Source: Firmicutes bacterium M10-2 (GTDB lineage: Bacteria > Bacillota_I > Bacilli_A > Erysipelotrichales > Erysipelotrichaceae). From it: a DNA stretch of 42,016 nucleotides. Each line of letters starts with the position of its first letter. Positions within the stretch are counted from its first letter, which is position 1. Location of the stretch: contig KE159681.1 in the NCBI GenBank assembly GCA_000403415.2, positions 411,637 to 453,652 of the forward strand, in the 5' to 3' direction. Shown piece by piece: positions 31,501 through 39,935 of this stretch. The position numbers and the translations under genes were made by a program. The notes under the pieces were generated by a model that searched no databases, was not told where the DNA came from, and saw only the letters and a program-made list of their open reading frames with translations.

Positions 31501-32364
31501 ATGTCTTTTCCGAACAACTACTGCATCCTCGATTTTGAAGGATCCGGAAACAACTCCGAAAATGACGGGATCATCGAAGTCGGGATCATCCGATACAAAA
31601 ACCAAAAAGAAACAGCTCGCTTTTCCTCCTTGGTAAAGCAAAACGTTTCTCTTTCATGGCGCATAAAAAAGATGACCGGAATTACCGATCAATTGTTGAA
31701 AAACAAGCCGACCATCGATCAGATCGCTCCCTCCATGCTCGAATTTATCGGCAGCGATCCCGTCCTTGGATTTGGAATCAATTACGATCAATGGCTCATG
31801 AAACACGAACTGAAAAAGCTCGGTCTGCCCCCTTTTCAAAATCAATGGATCGACCTTCAGCCAATGATCAAAATGCTCACCAACGACGAAAACGTAAGAA
31901 GCTTAGCCCATTATGTCGAACTATACAACTTTCCGATCGAAACGAACCATCGAGCCATTTTCGATTGCGAATCGACCCAAGCATTGTTTCTGACCATACG
32001 AAAACTTGCTAAAGAACAATACGGAAACGAAGATGAATTTCTTAAACAGTACCAAGCAAAAAAACCACTCACCTTTCAGGAACGATTGGAAAAATCACGA
32101 TTCTGCCATAAGAAAATTTTCCTCTTTGAAGCACGAAGGATCCAAAAAAAGATGGAGAATGCGCAAAAGGAAGGACTGATCCGGCTGACCGGATCTTTTG
32201 AATGCGATGTTTTGATCTTCGGAAGCCAGATTACAAAAAAAGAAAGAAACAAGATCATCCATACACTTGATCAAAGTGATCCTTTTCCCGAAATCTTTAC
32301 AGAAAAAGAGTTTCTCGCAGCTTTAAAGAAAGAAAATTGTTCCATCCGGAAAGAGTTGTCATAA
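31501..32364 (+). CDS. DEDDh 3'-5' exonuclease-family protein with BRCT-like tail
   Basis: This 287-aa protein has an N-terminal DEDDh exonuclease domain (1-165). The first acidic pair is D11 and E13 in CILDFEGSG, the second motif aspartate is about D96 in FGINYDQWLM, and the third motif NHRAIFDCEST gives H150 and D155. All four acidic positions and the histidine are present, so it is probably active on DNA or RNA ends. The C-terminal region ends SFECDVLIFGSQITKK then IFTEKEFLAAL, resembling a BRCT fold as seen in some PolC-epsilon-like exonucleases. GAGGAAAG lies just before the ATG. It forms its own unit. Confidence 0.82.
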   Translation: MSFPNNYCILDFEGSGNNSENDGIIEVGIIRYKNQKETARFSSLVKQNVSLSWRIKKMTGITDQLLKNKPTIDQIAPSMLEFIGSDPVLGFGINYDQWLMKHELKKLGLPPFQNQWIDLQPMIKMLTNDENVRSLAHYVELYNFPIETNHRAIFDCESTQALFLTIRKLAKEQYGNEDEFLKQYQAKKPLTFQERLEKSRFCHKKIFLFEARRIQKKMENAQKEGLIRLTGSFECDVLIFGSQITKKERNKIIHTLDQSDPFPEIFTEKEFLAALKKENCSIRKELS

Positions 32365-32370
32365 AGACGT

Positions 32371-32402
32371 AAAAAGAGCCTGCTATTTGAAGTAGCCGGC
32401 TC
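32371..32402. terminator. Bidirectional terminator between exonuclease and PAP2 genes
   Basis: GAGCC-T-GCTA (32376-32385) pairs with TAGC-C-GGCTC (32393-32402). On the minus strand the stem is followed by five T's, so it is a good terminator for the PAP2 gene and a weaker one for the exonuclease gene. Confidence 0.8.
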
Positions 32403-32429
32403 AAATTTATCAATCACAAAAAAAGGAAT

Positions 32430-32957
32430 TCAGCGAACTCCTTCTTTTCCTATTTTTATTTTGTCCAAAACGAACCATACCCCGTAAGTGATCAAAGCCG
32501 AAACAATAATTCCTCCAAGAATATCTGTCGGATAATGCACACCCAAATACAACCTTGTAAATGCGATCAGGCACGCGTACACAAAAAGCGGACAGATCCA
32601 TTTTTTCTGTTTACACCACACACTCATCCAAGCCAAAGAAAACGCGCTTAACGTATGACTGGACGGAAAGGAATACCCACTTGGTCTTTCTCCTGCATAA
32701 GCCAACCCTTTCACCACATCAAAAGGTCTTGAGCGATGAAAAAGAGGCTTGATCAAAAACGTATTGAGCAACAGACAAACGCCAAAGCCAATCAAAACAT
32801 AGATTGCGAACTTCCTCGTCTTTTTAAAAAAAAGCAGGCAAACAAATAAAGCAATCGCATAAGGAATCGTCCCGGTCAAAAAAAGAATGATCGGATTCAA
32901 AAAGCCGTTACGAACATTGGCTTGGATCCACAACAAAATTCCCCCATCCAAACTCAT
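32430..32957 (-). CDS. PAP2-family membrane phosphatase
   Basis: This 175-aa membrane protein has about five helices and the three PAP2 phosphatase motifs: KPLFHRSRPF (K-x6-RP), SFPSSHTLSAFS (PSxH, with Ser in place of Gly) and TRLYLGVHYPTDILGG (R-x5-H-x3-D). It is the size of undecaprenyl-diphosphate or phosphatidylglycerophosphate phosphatases and should recycle a lipid phosphate at the membrane. The exact substrate cannot be set. Its ATG overlaps the end of the upstream small gene by 4 bases. Confidence 0.88.
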   Translation of the reverse strand: MSLDGGILLWIQANVRNGFLNPIILFLTGTIPYAIALFVCLLFFKKTRKFAIYVLIGFGVCLLLNTFLIKPLFHRSRPFDVVKGLAYAGERPSGYSFPSSHTLSAFSLAWMSVWCKQKKWICPLFVYACLIAFTRLYLGVHYPTDILGGIIVSALITYGVWFVLDKIKIGKEGVR

Positions 32958-33211
32958 AAATATTTATTCCTCCAAGCATAATAATCCACATCTTTTTCTT
33001 CATCGATCCCGTCTTCCTGTTCAACAACCACAAAGTGAAGCTCCCGAAACAGCGTTTTGAATTCCTGCATCGATAAAGATAAATGCCATTGCGGGTGGCT
33101 AATCAAAATTCGATCGTCTTTTTGTCTGATCAAGATTGGCTGTTCCACACTACGCAATGTATATTGATCTTGAAGTTTATTTTGCACCGCATTCATTGAT
33201 AAGATTTCCAT
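32954..33211 (-). CDS. Small conserved-looking hypothetical protein
   Basis: This is an 85-aa protein with no family I recognise. It has a mixed composition, an acidic C-terminal part (EQEDGIDEEKDVDYYAW) and no membrane segment. It is coupled to the PAP2 gene by an ATGA overlap, which supports it being real. The start is ambiguous: the ATG at 33211 has no clear ribosome binding site, whereas an in-frame ATG at 33196 has GGAAA about 8 bases upstream. Confidence 0.6.
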   Translation of the reverse strand: MEILSMNAVQNKLQDQYTLRSVEQPILIRQKDDRILISHPQWHLSLSMQEFKTLFRELHFVVVEQEDGIDEEKDVDYYAWRNKYL

Positions 33212-33322
33212 GCTTTTAAGTTTAGCATATTTTTACGCGCAAAATTCCAAACAAACTCTTAAGATTTTGAAAAAATCATTTCAAATAGGAGCGTTTTTGA
33301 GGTTTTTTTCACAGACAACCCC

Positions 33323-33399
33323 TATAATAAACTTGTGAACAAAAAAAGTTTACATTCACTCATCTAAGAACGAAATGTTGCAGCATCTCGTTCTTTTTT
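33323..33399 (+). ncRNA. Candidate small RNA with own -10 box and terminator
   Basis: TATAAT at 33323-33328 (weak -35) would start a transcript near 33335. A first hairpin (AAACTT/AAGTTT, about 33329-33351) follows, then a strong terminator: AAGAACGA (33366-33373) pairs with TCGTTCTT (33388-33395) and a T-run ends at 33399. No plus-strand gene precedes it within 950 bases, so the terminator is not explained by an upstream gene. The transcript would be about 65 nt. No known RNA family is recognised. Confidence 0.45.
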
Positions 33400-33400
33400 C

Positions 33401-33823
33401 TTATTGATGATCGACAAAATATTTACACATATCTTTAGGGATTACGAAATCATAGGTTCTAGGATCTAGCAGCAGCCCCTTACATTCCGGTTCTTCTGAA
33501 GCAATCTTTGCCAACCGCATGAGCGGAAGGGTAATTACATGAGTGCGGATTCCTAATTTTTCACCATAAACAAGCCGAGTAAAAAAAGGAATAAAGCATG
33601 CCCCTTCCTCTGTTGTCATTGTCTTGATCGTATAACCGACAGGCTCGTTTTTTTCATTATAGCGGTATTCGACCGGCACAATTCCTTCTCCATTCGCTTT
33701 GAAAATCTTAAAAAGATGATCGAGCACATTGTAAGGTGTTCCGTTCATTTTATCCGCTTTCCATTCCCATATAAGTTGTTCAAGCTGCGGATAAGCAATT
33801 TCATGAATATGTTCGTTTTGCAT
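33401..33823 (-). CDS. SseB N-terminal-domain-like protein
   Basis: The product is about 140 aa, starting at the ATG at 33823 because GAGGAACTTT precedes it; an ATG four codons upstream has its AGGA too close. The sequence has the SseB pattern: an N-terminal helix pair (YPQLEQLIWEWKADK), GTPYNVLDHLFKIFKANGEG, CFIPFFTRLVYG and the C-terminal GLLLDPRTYDFVIPKDM. SseB-like proteins are small cytoplasmic proteins without an assigned enzymatic role. It is alone, with a terminator just before it on the opposite strand. Confidence 0.7.
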   Translation of the reverse strand: MQNEHIHEIAYPQLEQLIWEWKADKMNGTPYNVLDHLFKIFKANGEGIVPVEYRYNEKNEPVGYTIKTMTTEEGACFIPFFTRLVYGEKLGIRTHVITLPLMRLAKIASEEPECKGLLLDPRTYDFVIPKDMCKYFVDHQ

Positions 33824-33851
33824 AAAGTTCCTCATTTCCTTGTTTCATTGT

Positions 33852-33880
33852 ACAAAAAAAGGAGCAAAAGTTCACTCCTT
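33852..33880 (-). terminator. Terminator of the rubrerythrin gene
   Basis: Minus strand: AAGGAG (33880-33875), a 10-base loop and CTCCTT followed by seven T's. Confidence 0.85.
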
Positions 33881-33901
33881 CTTTTCATTATTCTCTTTTT
33901 C

Positions 33902-34453
33902 TTAGCAATCGTAATCTTCAAGCAATTGGAAGTTGGCTTGGCTGTTCTGGCATACAGGACATTTCAAAGGTGCTTCTTTCGCTTCGCAAATGTAACCACA
34001 CTTCAAGCACATCCAACGAACTTTTTCCATTCTCTTGAACACAGTTCCGGCTTCTACTTGTTGAAGCATCTTCTCGTATCTGTTTCTATGATGATGTTCG
34101 ATTTCTCCGACATTGCGGAATGCAGCAGCCAATTGAAGATTTCCTTCTTCTTCGGCATCTTTCGCAAAGTTTTGATACATCGTTTCCCATTCGTAGTTTT
34201 CTCCGGCATAAGCGTCTTTCAAGTTTTCTTCTGTATGAGGAACTTCACCACCATGCAATGCTTTGAACCACATTCTTGCGTGTTCGTTTTCATTTGCAGC
34301 CGTTTCATTGAAAATATCGTACAATACACGGTATCCGTCTTTCAATGCTTGGTTGGCATACCATTGATATTTTGTATATGCCATAACTTCTCCGGCCAAA
34401 GCGGTCTTCAAATTCGCAATTGTTTTTTCACCTTTAATATCCATTTGGAACAT
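33902..34453 (-). CDS. rbr: Rubrerythrin
   Basis: The product is about 183 aa from the ATG at 34453, with GGAGG 10 bases upstream. The ferritin-like diiron domain shows the expected ligand clusters: LAGEVMAYTKYQWYA, NENEHARMWFKAL and GEIEHHHRNRYEK. The C-terminal rubredoxin iron site is CLKCGYICEAKEAPLKCPVC with four cysteines. It reduces hydrogen peroxide in the cytoplasm of anaerobes, taking electrons from rubredoxin or a flavoprotein. It is a single-gene unit with its own terminator, typical of oxidative stress genes. Confidence 0.95.
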   Translation of the reverse strand: MFQMDIKGEKTIANLKTALAGEVMAYTKYQWYANQALKDGYRVLYDIFNETAANENEHARMWFKALHGGEVPHTEENLKDAYAGENYEWETMYQNFAKDAEEEGNLQLAAAFRNVGEIEHHHRNRYEKMLQQVEAGTVFKRMEKVRWMCLKCGYICEAKEAPLKCPVCQNSQANFQLLEDYDC

Positions 34454-34520
34454 AATATTGTACCTCCGTTCTTGTTTCATTTTATGCTTTTGAATAGAGG
34501 AATACAAAAGTTTCGACCAC

Positions 34521-34551
34521 GAAAAAACGACACGATCTTTCGATCATGCCG
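34521..34551 (-). terminator. Terminator with GAAA tetraloop
   Basis: Minus strand: CGGCATGATC, GAAA, GATCGTGTCG and six T's, a 10-bp stem with two wobbles. It ends the pyrophosphatase-like gene. Confidence 0.9.
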
Positions 34552-34566
34552 CCCGTTCATTGCATA

Positions 34567-34956
34567 TCAGTCACTTGCCGCCCACGAAGGCATTTCCGTT
34601 CCCCGGCGAACAAGGATGGCTTTTTGGAATTGTGTCTGGTTCAAAAACTGTAAGATCAAATCAATTTCTTCTTCTGTACATCCAACCAGCAATTTGACCT
34701 CGCAATCTTTTTTCAATATATCTGCTGAAATGGCGATTGCCTCTACATTGTTGGCTTTTTTCGATCCCTTGAACAAATCGATCGGACTTTGATCAGATCC
34801 GACCGTATCGGCGAGAAAACCATAATCTACCGGATAAACGAGATTCGAATATTTAAAATGACTCGATCCTTTCGGACGATCGATCGTGCATGTACACGAC
34901 AGAAGAAATGTATCTAGTTTTTGCCAGAAATATACATTATTCTCCAACGCTTTCAT
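34567..34956 (-). CDS. Inorganic pyrophosphatase-like protein
   Basis: The product is about 129 aa, starting at the ATG at 34956 after GGGAGG; the longer frame is rejected. It resembles the short Family I pyrophosphatase-like proteins of Firmicutes: FWQKLDTFLL, CTIDRPKGSSHFKYSNLVYPVDYGFL (read in parts), IDLFKGSKKANNVEAIA and DILKKDCEVKLLVGCTEEE. It is shorter than E. coli Ppa (176 aa), and the usual DGDPLD metal-binding motif is replaced by SDQSPIDLF. Activity is therefore uncertain. It stands 121 bases after the acetyltransferase gene, with a TATAAT-like -10 at 34990-34995. Confidence 0.78.
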   Translation of the reverse strand: MKALENNVYFWQKLDTFLLSCTCTIDRPKGSSHFKYSNLVYPVDYGFLADTVGSDQSPIDLFKGSKKANNVEAIAISADILKKDCEVKLLVGCTEEEIDLILQFLNQTQFQKAILVRRGTEMPSWAASD

Positions 34957-35077
34957 TAAAAGACCTCCCAACGATATGTCCGTTTCATTATTATACATCT
35001 TAACTGAAAATTTTTCATTCTTTTTTTGAAATTGTTTTTCAGCTATGAAAACACAGCAAGATCTTTTTATCGCGCTT

Positions 35078-36226
35078 TCAAAAATAATCGGCAAATACGA
35101 TCGGATTTCTCACAACAGCCTGTTTAAACTTTTCCCATACTTCTTTTTCCACATCCAGATCGCAATGATCCACATTTCCGAAAAAGACTTTCGCAAACAT
35201 CGGAGCATCCATTAAGATTACAGGCATATTCGTTTCAAATACCTTTTTGATCTTCGTACTGTCTTTTTTATGCTCGATCTCGTAAATGCCGACATTCCAA
35301 GGACAATACGGATCTTCGCGTATCTCGATTGCGACTTTCAGCTTTCTCATAAACGGATACTGTTTTAAAAACGCTTCCATATCCACTACCCTTGCCATCA
35401 TTCCCGGACGAAGGACAATTTGCGACCGAACACTCTTATCCTCGAGAATCTCGCACATTTCATTCAATCGAGGCGTGCTCGTATAAGTCACCTTCTCGAT
35501 TTCGTCCCACTTTTTGATTTCCGCAAGAAAAGCACAAAGAACATCCTTATTTCCGACGAATTCAAAAATCGAAATTTCCGTATCTTTTTTTAAATAGGCC
35601 ATATAACCGATTGGCTCATCCTTTTGAAAACAAATCATGAAATCATAAGGTTTTCTCAGGAAAAATTTATATTTTTCCCACCAAGGCTCGCGAACCATCA
35701 TCCCTTGATTGCACATCGCATTGTTTTCGTACAGTTTATGAAGGATGTCTTTTGCGTGCTGCCAATCCATCGAGTCAATCCGGTAGGAATGATCCTTGAT
35801 TGGCAAGTCGCTTGGATCAATCGTAAAATCAAGCATATCGAAAACTTTTTCGTATCCGAATCGGCGATAAAAGCGATAAGAAAACGGTGCAAGAAAAGAT
35901 AACACACATCCTTTTCGATAAAGAAACTCGAAAATCGAACTCATCAGATCATCAATACGGTGTTGATGCTGATAGTGTTGCGAAGTTGCCACAAATCCGA
36001 TTCCCGCCATCGAATATTTCGTATTGTAAAAGTTGATCGTATACGGTGTGGAAATGATCTGGCTAGCCAATACATCGCCTTCAAAAGATCCAAATGAATC
36101 GGAATGATCTGCCAGCAAATCAAACCGCTCTTTCATTGCAGATGGGGTATTCCAAGGAAACCCTTCGCAAATCAGTTCAAGCTGCGCCTTGCGATCGTTT
36201 TCTTTGAGCTGCCTTACATACTTCAT
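35078..36226 (-). CDS. Eis-type GNAT N-acetyltransferase
   Basis: The product is about 382 aa, starting at the ATG at 36226, two bases after the HAD stop. It has the multi-domain Eis pattern: an N-terminal GNAT domain (MAGIGFVATSQHYQHQHRID with the acetyl-CoA loop), a second GNAT-like half starting near FSYRFYRRFGYEKVFDM, and a C-terminal sterol-carrier-like domain from about residue 275. The terminal residues end in VADYF-type sequence (IVFADYF), as in Eis. Family members acetylate amines or protein lysines, some of them aminoglycosides; the substrate here is unknown. It is the last gene of the glycerate kinase operon. Confidence 0.82.
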   Translation of the reverse strand: MKYVRQLKENDRKAQLELICEGFPWNTPSAMKERFDLLADHSDSFGSFEGDVLASQIISTPYTINFYNTKYSMAGIGFVATSQHYQHQHRIDDLMSSIFEFLYRKGCVLSFLAPFSYRFYRRFGYEKVFDMLDFTIDPSDLPIKDHSYRIDSMDWQHAKDILHKLYENNAMCNQGMMVREPWWEKYKFFLRKPYDFMICFQKDEPIGYMAYLKKDTEISIFEFVGNKDVLCAFLAEIKKWDEIEKVTYTSTPRLNEMCEILEDKSVRSQIVLRPGMMARVVDMEAFLKQYPFMRKLKVAIEIREDPYCPWNVGIYEIEHKKDSTKIKKVFETNMPVILMDAPMFAKVFFGNVDHCDLDVEKEVWEKFKQAVVRNPIVFADYF

Positions 36227-36227
36227 A

Positions 36228-37106
36228 CTATACAATACCTACTTTCAAAAATTCTTCGTTGCCATCAAGCAATTGGTCGATCACAAGCCCGATTCCGTTT
36301 TCATCATTTGTTTTGGTGACGACATTGGCCACTTCTTTTGCCGCATCCATTCCGTTCCCCATCGCTACGCCGATTCCGGCTTGTTCAAGCATCGCAAGGT
36401 CGTTTTCGGCATCACCAAACGCCATCACATTATCCATTGTATATCCGAGCTTTTCCGCTATCTTGGAAAGAGCAGATGCTTTCGAAACCCCTTTCGGCAT
36501 GATTTCAAGCCATCCGGGACCAACCAGCAATACATCGTAGTCTTTCAGATCATGCTTTAAATTTTCCAAATTCTTTTCGAAAAACGCCGGAGTATGCACC
36601 AGGCACACCTTATTGATATCTTGGGTCAGAATTGTTTCTTTATAAGGCAGATCGATAAAATTCCGATATTTTGCGCCCGACTTCAATCCATAATCGACAG
36701 CTTCGCCCAACACGACATTTTTGACTGTTTTTTTCAAACGGCCAAGCCGCGAAATATAGCTGTAAAAATCGTATCCGCAGCAAAAGATGCCTTCTACATT
36801 ATATTTGCGGCACACCTGCTGAATCTTTACTCCGTCTTCCGGAAGCAGCACATCATCCAAATCGTATTCTTTATTGGCAAAATCGTAAATGATCTGACCA
36901 TTGACAAGAGCAAGAAAGTTTTCTCCGTTTTCGAGTCCCAAAGGTTCATAAACAAATTTACAGCCATTCTTGTCCCGGCCGGATGCAATCACGATATGCA
37001 TTCCCGCCTCCATTGCTTTTCGGATCGATTCTTTCGTTCTCGGATCGACCGTCTTATCTGAACGGAGCAATGTGCCATCCAAATCAAACGCAAGTATTTT
37101 GATCAT
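36228..37106 (-). CDS. HAD-superfamily Cof-type phosphatase
   Basis: The product is about 292 aa, starting at the ATG at 37106 after AAGGGAT. Motif I is LAFDLDGTLL with the nucleophile and general acid aspartates, motif II is IVIASGRDK, motif III is the lysine near MPKGVSKASAL and motif IV is MAFGDAENDLAML. It is a class IIB Cof-like phosphatase acting on small phosphorylated metabolites such as sugar phosphates or flavin precursors. It lies 16 bases after the asparaginase gene in the same operon. Confidence 0.9.
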   Translation of the reverse strand: MIKILAFDLDGTLLRSDKTVDPRTKESIRKAMEAGMHIVIASGRDKNGCKFVYEPLGLENGENFLALVNGQIIYDFANKEYDLDDVLLPEDGVKIQQVCRKYNVEGIFCCGYDFYSYISRLGRLKKTVKNVVLGEAVDYGLKSGAKYRNFIDLPYKETILTQDINKVCLVHTPAFFEKNLENLKHDLKDYDVLLVGPGWLEIMPKGVSKASALSKIAEKLGYTMDNVMAFGDAENDLAMLEQAGIGVAMGNGMDAAKEVANVVTKTNDENGIGLVIDQLLDGNEEFLKVGIV

Positions 37107-37122
37107 TGTGTATCCCTTCTTT

Positions 37123-38094
37123 TCAATAATATTCAAATACGCGCTGCAAAGCCTGATCGTCATAACCGTTGGCTAAGGCAACCATCAGCAGGATTCTCGC
37201 TTTATGCGGAGAAAGACGATAGGCCGGAATCGTTTTATTCAAAGGATCAAACACTTCAGAATCAAATACAGCGCCTTCCAAAATGCGCGATGAGCGCACG
37301 ATTTTCGCTTTTCCCATATATGCGTTGATCACATCCTGTGTCGTTTTCGGATAATTTCCCGAACCGCTTCCTGCCAATACGACTCCGTCGTAACAATCAA
37401 GCATCCACGATAAAAGCTCGGGATCGCAACACGCATGCACATAATAAATACCAACTTTCGGCAAAATTTGATAGTCTTTTTTCGCAAATTCGCTCTGATA
37501 CGTATGTAAACGATAAGGCATATTTTGCAAATACACTTTCTCATCCCGCATATACCCCAAAGTACCGAATTCTCCCATCTTGAATGCATCCGTCTTGATA
37601 CTATTGGTTTTCGTGATATCCCGACCCGAATAAATCGTGTCGGAAAAGACCGCAAGAATTCCTGCGTCTTTGGCTTGTTCATCACATGCCAAAGCGACCG
37701 CTTCATACAAATTCATCGGTCCATCCGCACTTGTTGCGGTTGCCGGACGCATTGCACCCGTCATCACAACCGGCTTGTCGATATCCAATGTCAAATTCAG
37801 GAAATACGCGGTTTCTTCAAACGAATCGGTGCCGTGCGTGATCACAATTCCATCAACACTTTCATCATTTCCTAACGCGTAGCATAAATTGCGCAGATCC
37901 AGCCAGTCTTTTTCAGACATATCGTTGGAATCTTTTTGACATAAAGAAATTAAATGCAAGTTGGCCAGCTCGTTGATCCGAGGAATGCTTTCTATGATCG
38001 AGTTCACATCAATTTCGCCGGCCTTATAGTTCGAAGCACTTCCTTGCCCTGCGATCGTTCCTCCGGTCGCTATGATCGCAATCGTTTTCATCAT
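37123..38094 (-). CDS. L-asparaginase
   Basis: The product is about 323 aa, starting at the ATG at 38094, which overlaps the stop of the thioredoxin-like gene by one base; GGAG lies upstream. Both signature threonines are present, in IAIIATGGTIAG near the N-terminus and in IVITHGTDSFEETAYF. VVMTGAMRPATATSADGPMN is the other hallmark. There is no signal peptide, so it is cytoplasmic. It hydrolyses asparagine to aspartate and ammonia. It is part of the operon that starts with glycerate kinase. Confidence 0.92.
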   Translation of the reverse strand: MMKTIAIIATGGTIAGQGSASNYKAGEIDVNSIIESIPRINELANLHLISLCQKDSNDMSEKDWLDLRNLCYALGNDESVDGIVITHGTDSFEETAYFLNLTLDIDKPVVMTGAMRPATATSADGPMNLYEAVALACDEQAKDAGILAVFSDTIYSGRDITKTNSIKTDAFKMGEFGTLGYMRDEKVYLQNMPYRLHTYQSEFAKKDYQILPKVGIYYVHACCDPELLSWMLDCYDGVVLAGSGSGNYPKTTQDVINAYMGKAKIVRSSRILEGAVFDSEVFDPLNKTIPAYRLSPHKARILLMVALANGYDDQALQRVFEYY

Positions 38095-38606
38095 TAAGAT
38101 TCCAAATACTCCCAAACCCCGATCGTATCGGCTTTATCCCAATCGATTGTCGAATCCACATTCCATAAGCTCATCTCTTCCTGTTCGGAATTGTATCCGA
38201 TCGCTGCTTCGGTAATTTCACCTTCATCAATTTTGTAAATGGTCGGCGTGTATAAAAAGTAAGGGAAAGTTTCCAAAAATTTCTTTCCGTCGGCATGATC
38301 GGAAATCAAGGTCGTATCCTCTTCCTTTTCGCGTTTGAACTCAAAATCGGTCACATCCAGCCGATAGACTGTCACTCCATGATTTTCCTTCGTATCTTCA
38401 ATATACTCGTTGAGTTGTTCGCAAAACGGACAATTATCACGTTCTACAAGAAGGTTGAACGTATCGCCGTCTTTTATTTTTTGTTCGACCTCATCCATCG
38501 TCACATCAATCTGCTTATACGTATGGTCTGCTGCACAACCAACCATTCCCAAACACAGCGCAAATCCAATCACACCCGCAAACAGTAAATTTTTCAGTTT
38601 CTTCAT
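38094..38606 (-). CDS. Thioredoxin-fold lipoprotein
   Basis: This 170-aa protein has a lipoprotein signal peptide with the modified cysteine at C24 (LGMVGCAAD). The thioredoxin-like active site is RDNCPFCEQL, C59 and C62, preceded by a strand and followed by the helix. It resembles bacteriocin-transport accessory or thiol-disulfide proteins of Gram-positive bacteria and would act at the outer face of the membrane. AAGGAG precedes the ATG, which overlaps the glycerate kinase stop (ATGA). It is coupled to the asparaginase gene downstream. The redox partner is unknown. Confidence 0.82.
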   Translation of the reverse strand: MKKLKNLLFAGVIGFALCLGMVGCAADHTYKQIDVTMDEVEQKIKDGDTFNLLVERDNCPFCEQLNEYIEDTKENHGVTVYRLDVTDFEFKREKEEDTTLISDHADGKKFLETFPYFLYTPTIYKIDEGEITEAAIGYNSEQEEMSLWNVDSTIDWDKADTIGVWEYLES

Positions 38607-39745
38607 TGTCTTATCTCCTTAATTCCTGTTATCAGTTTTCCAATCGAAAAGGCCAAAGATTCGAGTTTTTCGCTTCCGCATGATAAAGCCGTTTTAAAAT
38701 CCATGGCTCGATCGGCCGTTGAAAAGATCCCAATCACCCCTTCATTATAAAGTGGTTCATACCCAACCCCAAGAGCTCCGCTCAAACAAATGACAGGAAC
38801 TTTATGACGGGAAGCAATTTGAGCAATACCATACGGCACCTTTCCGTAAAGAGTCTGCGCATCCGTTTGTCCTTCTCCCGTAAAAATGAGATCGGCCTTT
38901 TTTACGGCTTCTTCGAATTTTGCGTATTCCATACACACTTCAATACCCGGTTTCATACGTGCCTTGAACACTCCGAGCAAAACGCCTCCGATTCCTCCGG
39001 CAGCGCCGGATCCATCTAAAGCATCCATATTGACATGAAAAGTCTGATCGATTTTTTGATTGTATTGCGTCATCGCAAGATCGATCCGTTTCATCTGCGA
39101 AGGAAAAATTCCTTTTTGTTTCCCGAACGTGTAAGTGGCCCCCTGTTTTCCAAGGAGGTGGTTTTTTACATCACATGCCACAACAAGTTCTACATAAGGA
39201 TCAAATGAAAAACCACGCTTGTCGATAAAGGCGATCCGCTCGAGATTGTATGCATTCGGACTTAACCGTTGACGCTCGCAATCGTAAAACTTCGCCCCGA
39301 ACGCCTTTAAGATCCCCATTCCTCCGTCATTGCTTCCCGAGCCTCCGAGTCCGATAATCATTTTTCGGCATTTTCTTCTCAGGGCATCTTTCATCATGAG
39401 CCCCACTCCGTAAGAGGAAGCAGCCAACGGGTTACGATCTTCTCTTTCATACAAATTAAGACCCACACAACTTGCCACATCAAGAATCGCTAATTTTCTT
39501 TTTTCATTCCATGCATAATGGGCAGTGATCTTTCTTCCGAGAAGATCATACGTTTGCACTTTGACCATTTCGCCATGAATATATCCACACAACACTCTCG
39601 CAAAACCTTCTCCTCCGTCAGCCATGGGATATGTCATGATGTTCCAGTGCGGATTTGCTTCCTTTAAACCTTCTTTGATACTGCGACAGGCCTCGTTACT
39701 GGCCATACAACCTTTGAATGAGTCGCAGGCAACTAAAATATTCAT
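38603..39745 (-). CDS. Glycerate kinase (GarK/GlxK family)
   Basis: This 380-aa protein starts with MNILVACDSFKGCMASNEA, the invariant opening of the family. Further blocks are PMADGGEGFARVL, MIIGLGGSGSNDGGMG, GSGAAGGIGGVLLGVF and DLIFTGEGQTDAQTLYGK. It phosphorylates glycerate to phosphoglycerate, linking organic acid breakdown to glycolysis. It is the first gene of the operon. No Shine-Dalgarno is visible, and a TG-G-TAAAAT extended -10 ends only 6 bases before the ATG, so the mRNA may be leaderless. Confidence 0.92.
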   Translation of the reverse strand: MNILVACDSFKGCMASNEACRSIKEGLKEANPHWNIMTYPMADGGEGFARVLCGYIHGEMVKVQTYDLLGRKITAHYAWNEKRKLAILDVASCVGLNLYEREDRNPLAASSYGVGLMMKDALRRKCRKMIIGLGGSGSNDGGMGILKAFGAKFYDCERQRLSPNAYNLERIAFIDKRGFSFDPYVELVVACDVKNHLLGKQGATYTFGKQKGIFPSQMKRIDLAMTQYNQKIDQTFHVNMDALDGSGAAGGIGGVLLGVFKARMKPGIEVCMEYAKFEEAVKKADLIFTGEGQTDAQTLYGKVPYGIAQIASRHKVPVICLSGALGVGYEPLYNEGVIGIFSTADRAMDFKTALSCGSEKLESLAFSIGKLITGIKEIRQ

Positions 39746-39854
39746 AGATTTATTTTACCATGCAAAAATAAATATGGAAATCTCTCCGTGACGATCGTTT
39801 TTGTTCAAAAATGTAAAAAATCATGAAACTTCGGCTTTTCAAGAAAATGAGCAG

Positions 39855-39883
39855 TTGGAATCGTCCAATCAATGATTTATAAT
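39855..39883 (+). promoter_or_regulatory. Promoter of coaBC-coaX
   Basis: TTGGAA (39855-39860), 17 bp, TATAAT (39878-39883), a near-consensus promoter facing coaBC. Confidence 0.8.
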
Positions 39884-39935
39884 GGGAAAAATAGGAAAGG
39901 AATCAACATCAAATACGATGAAAAGGAAACGATAA

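Noticed and set aside
33716-34792. 358-codon plus-strand frame over the rubrerythrin region
   Set aside because: It is antisense to three well-recognised genes and has no family features.
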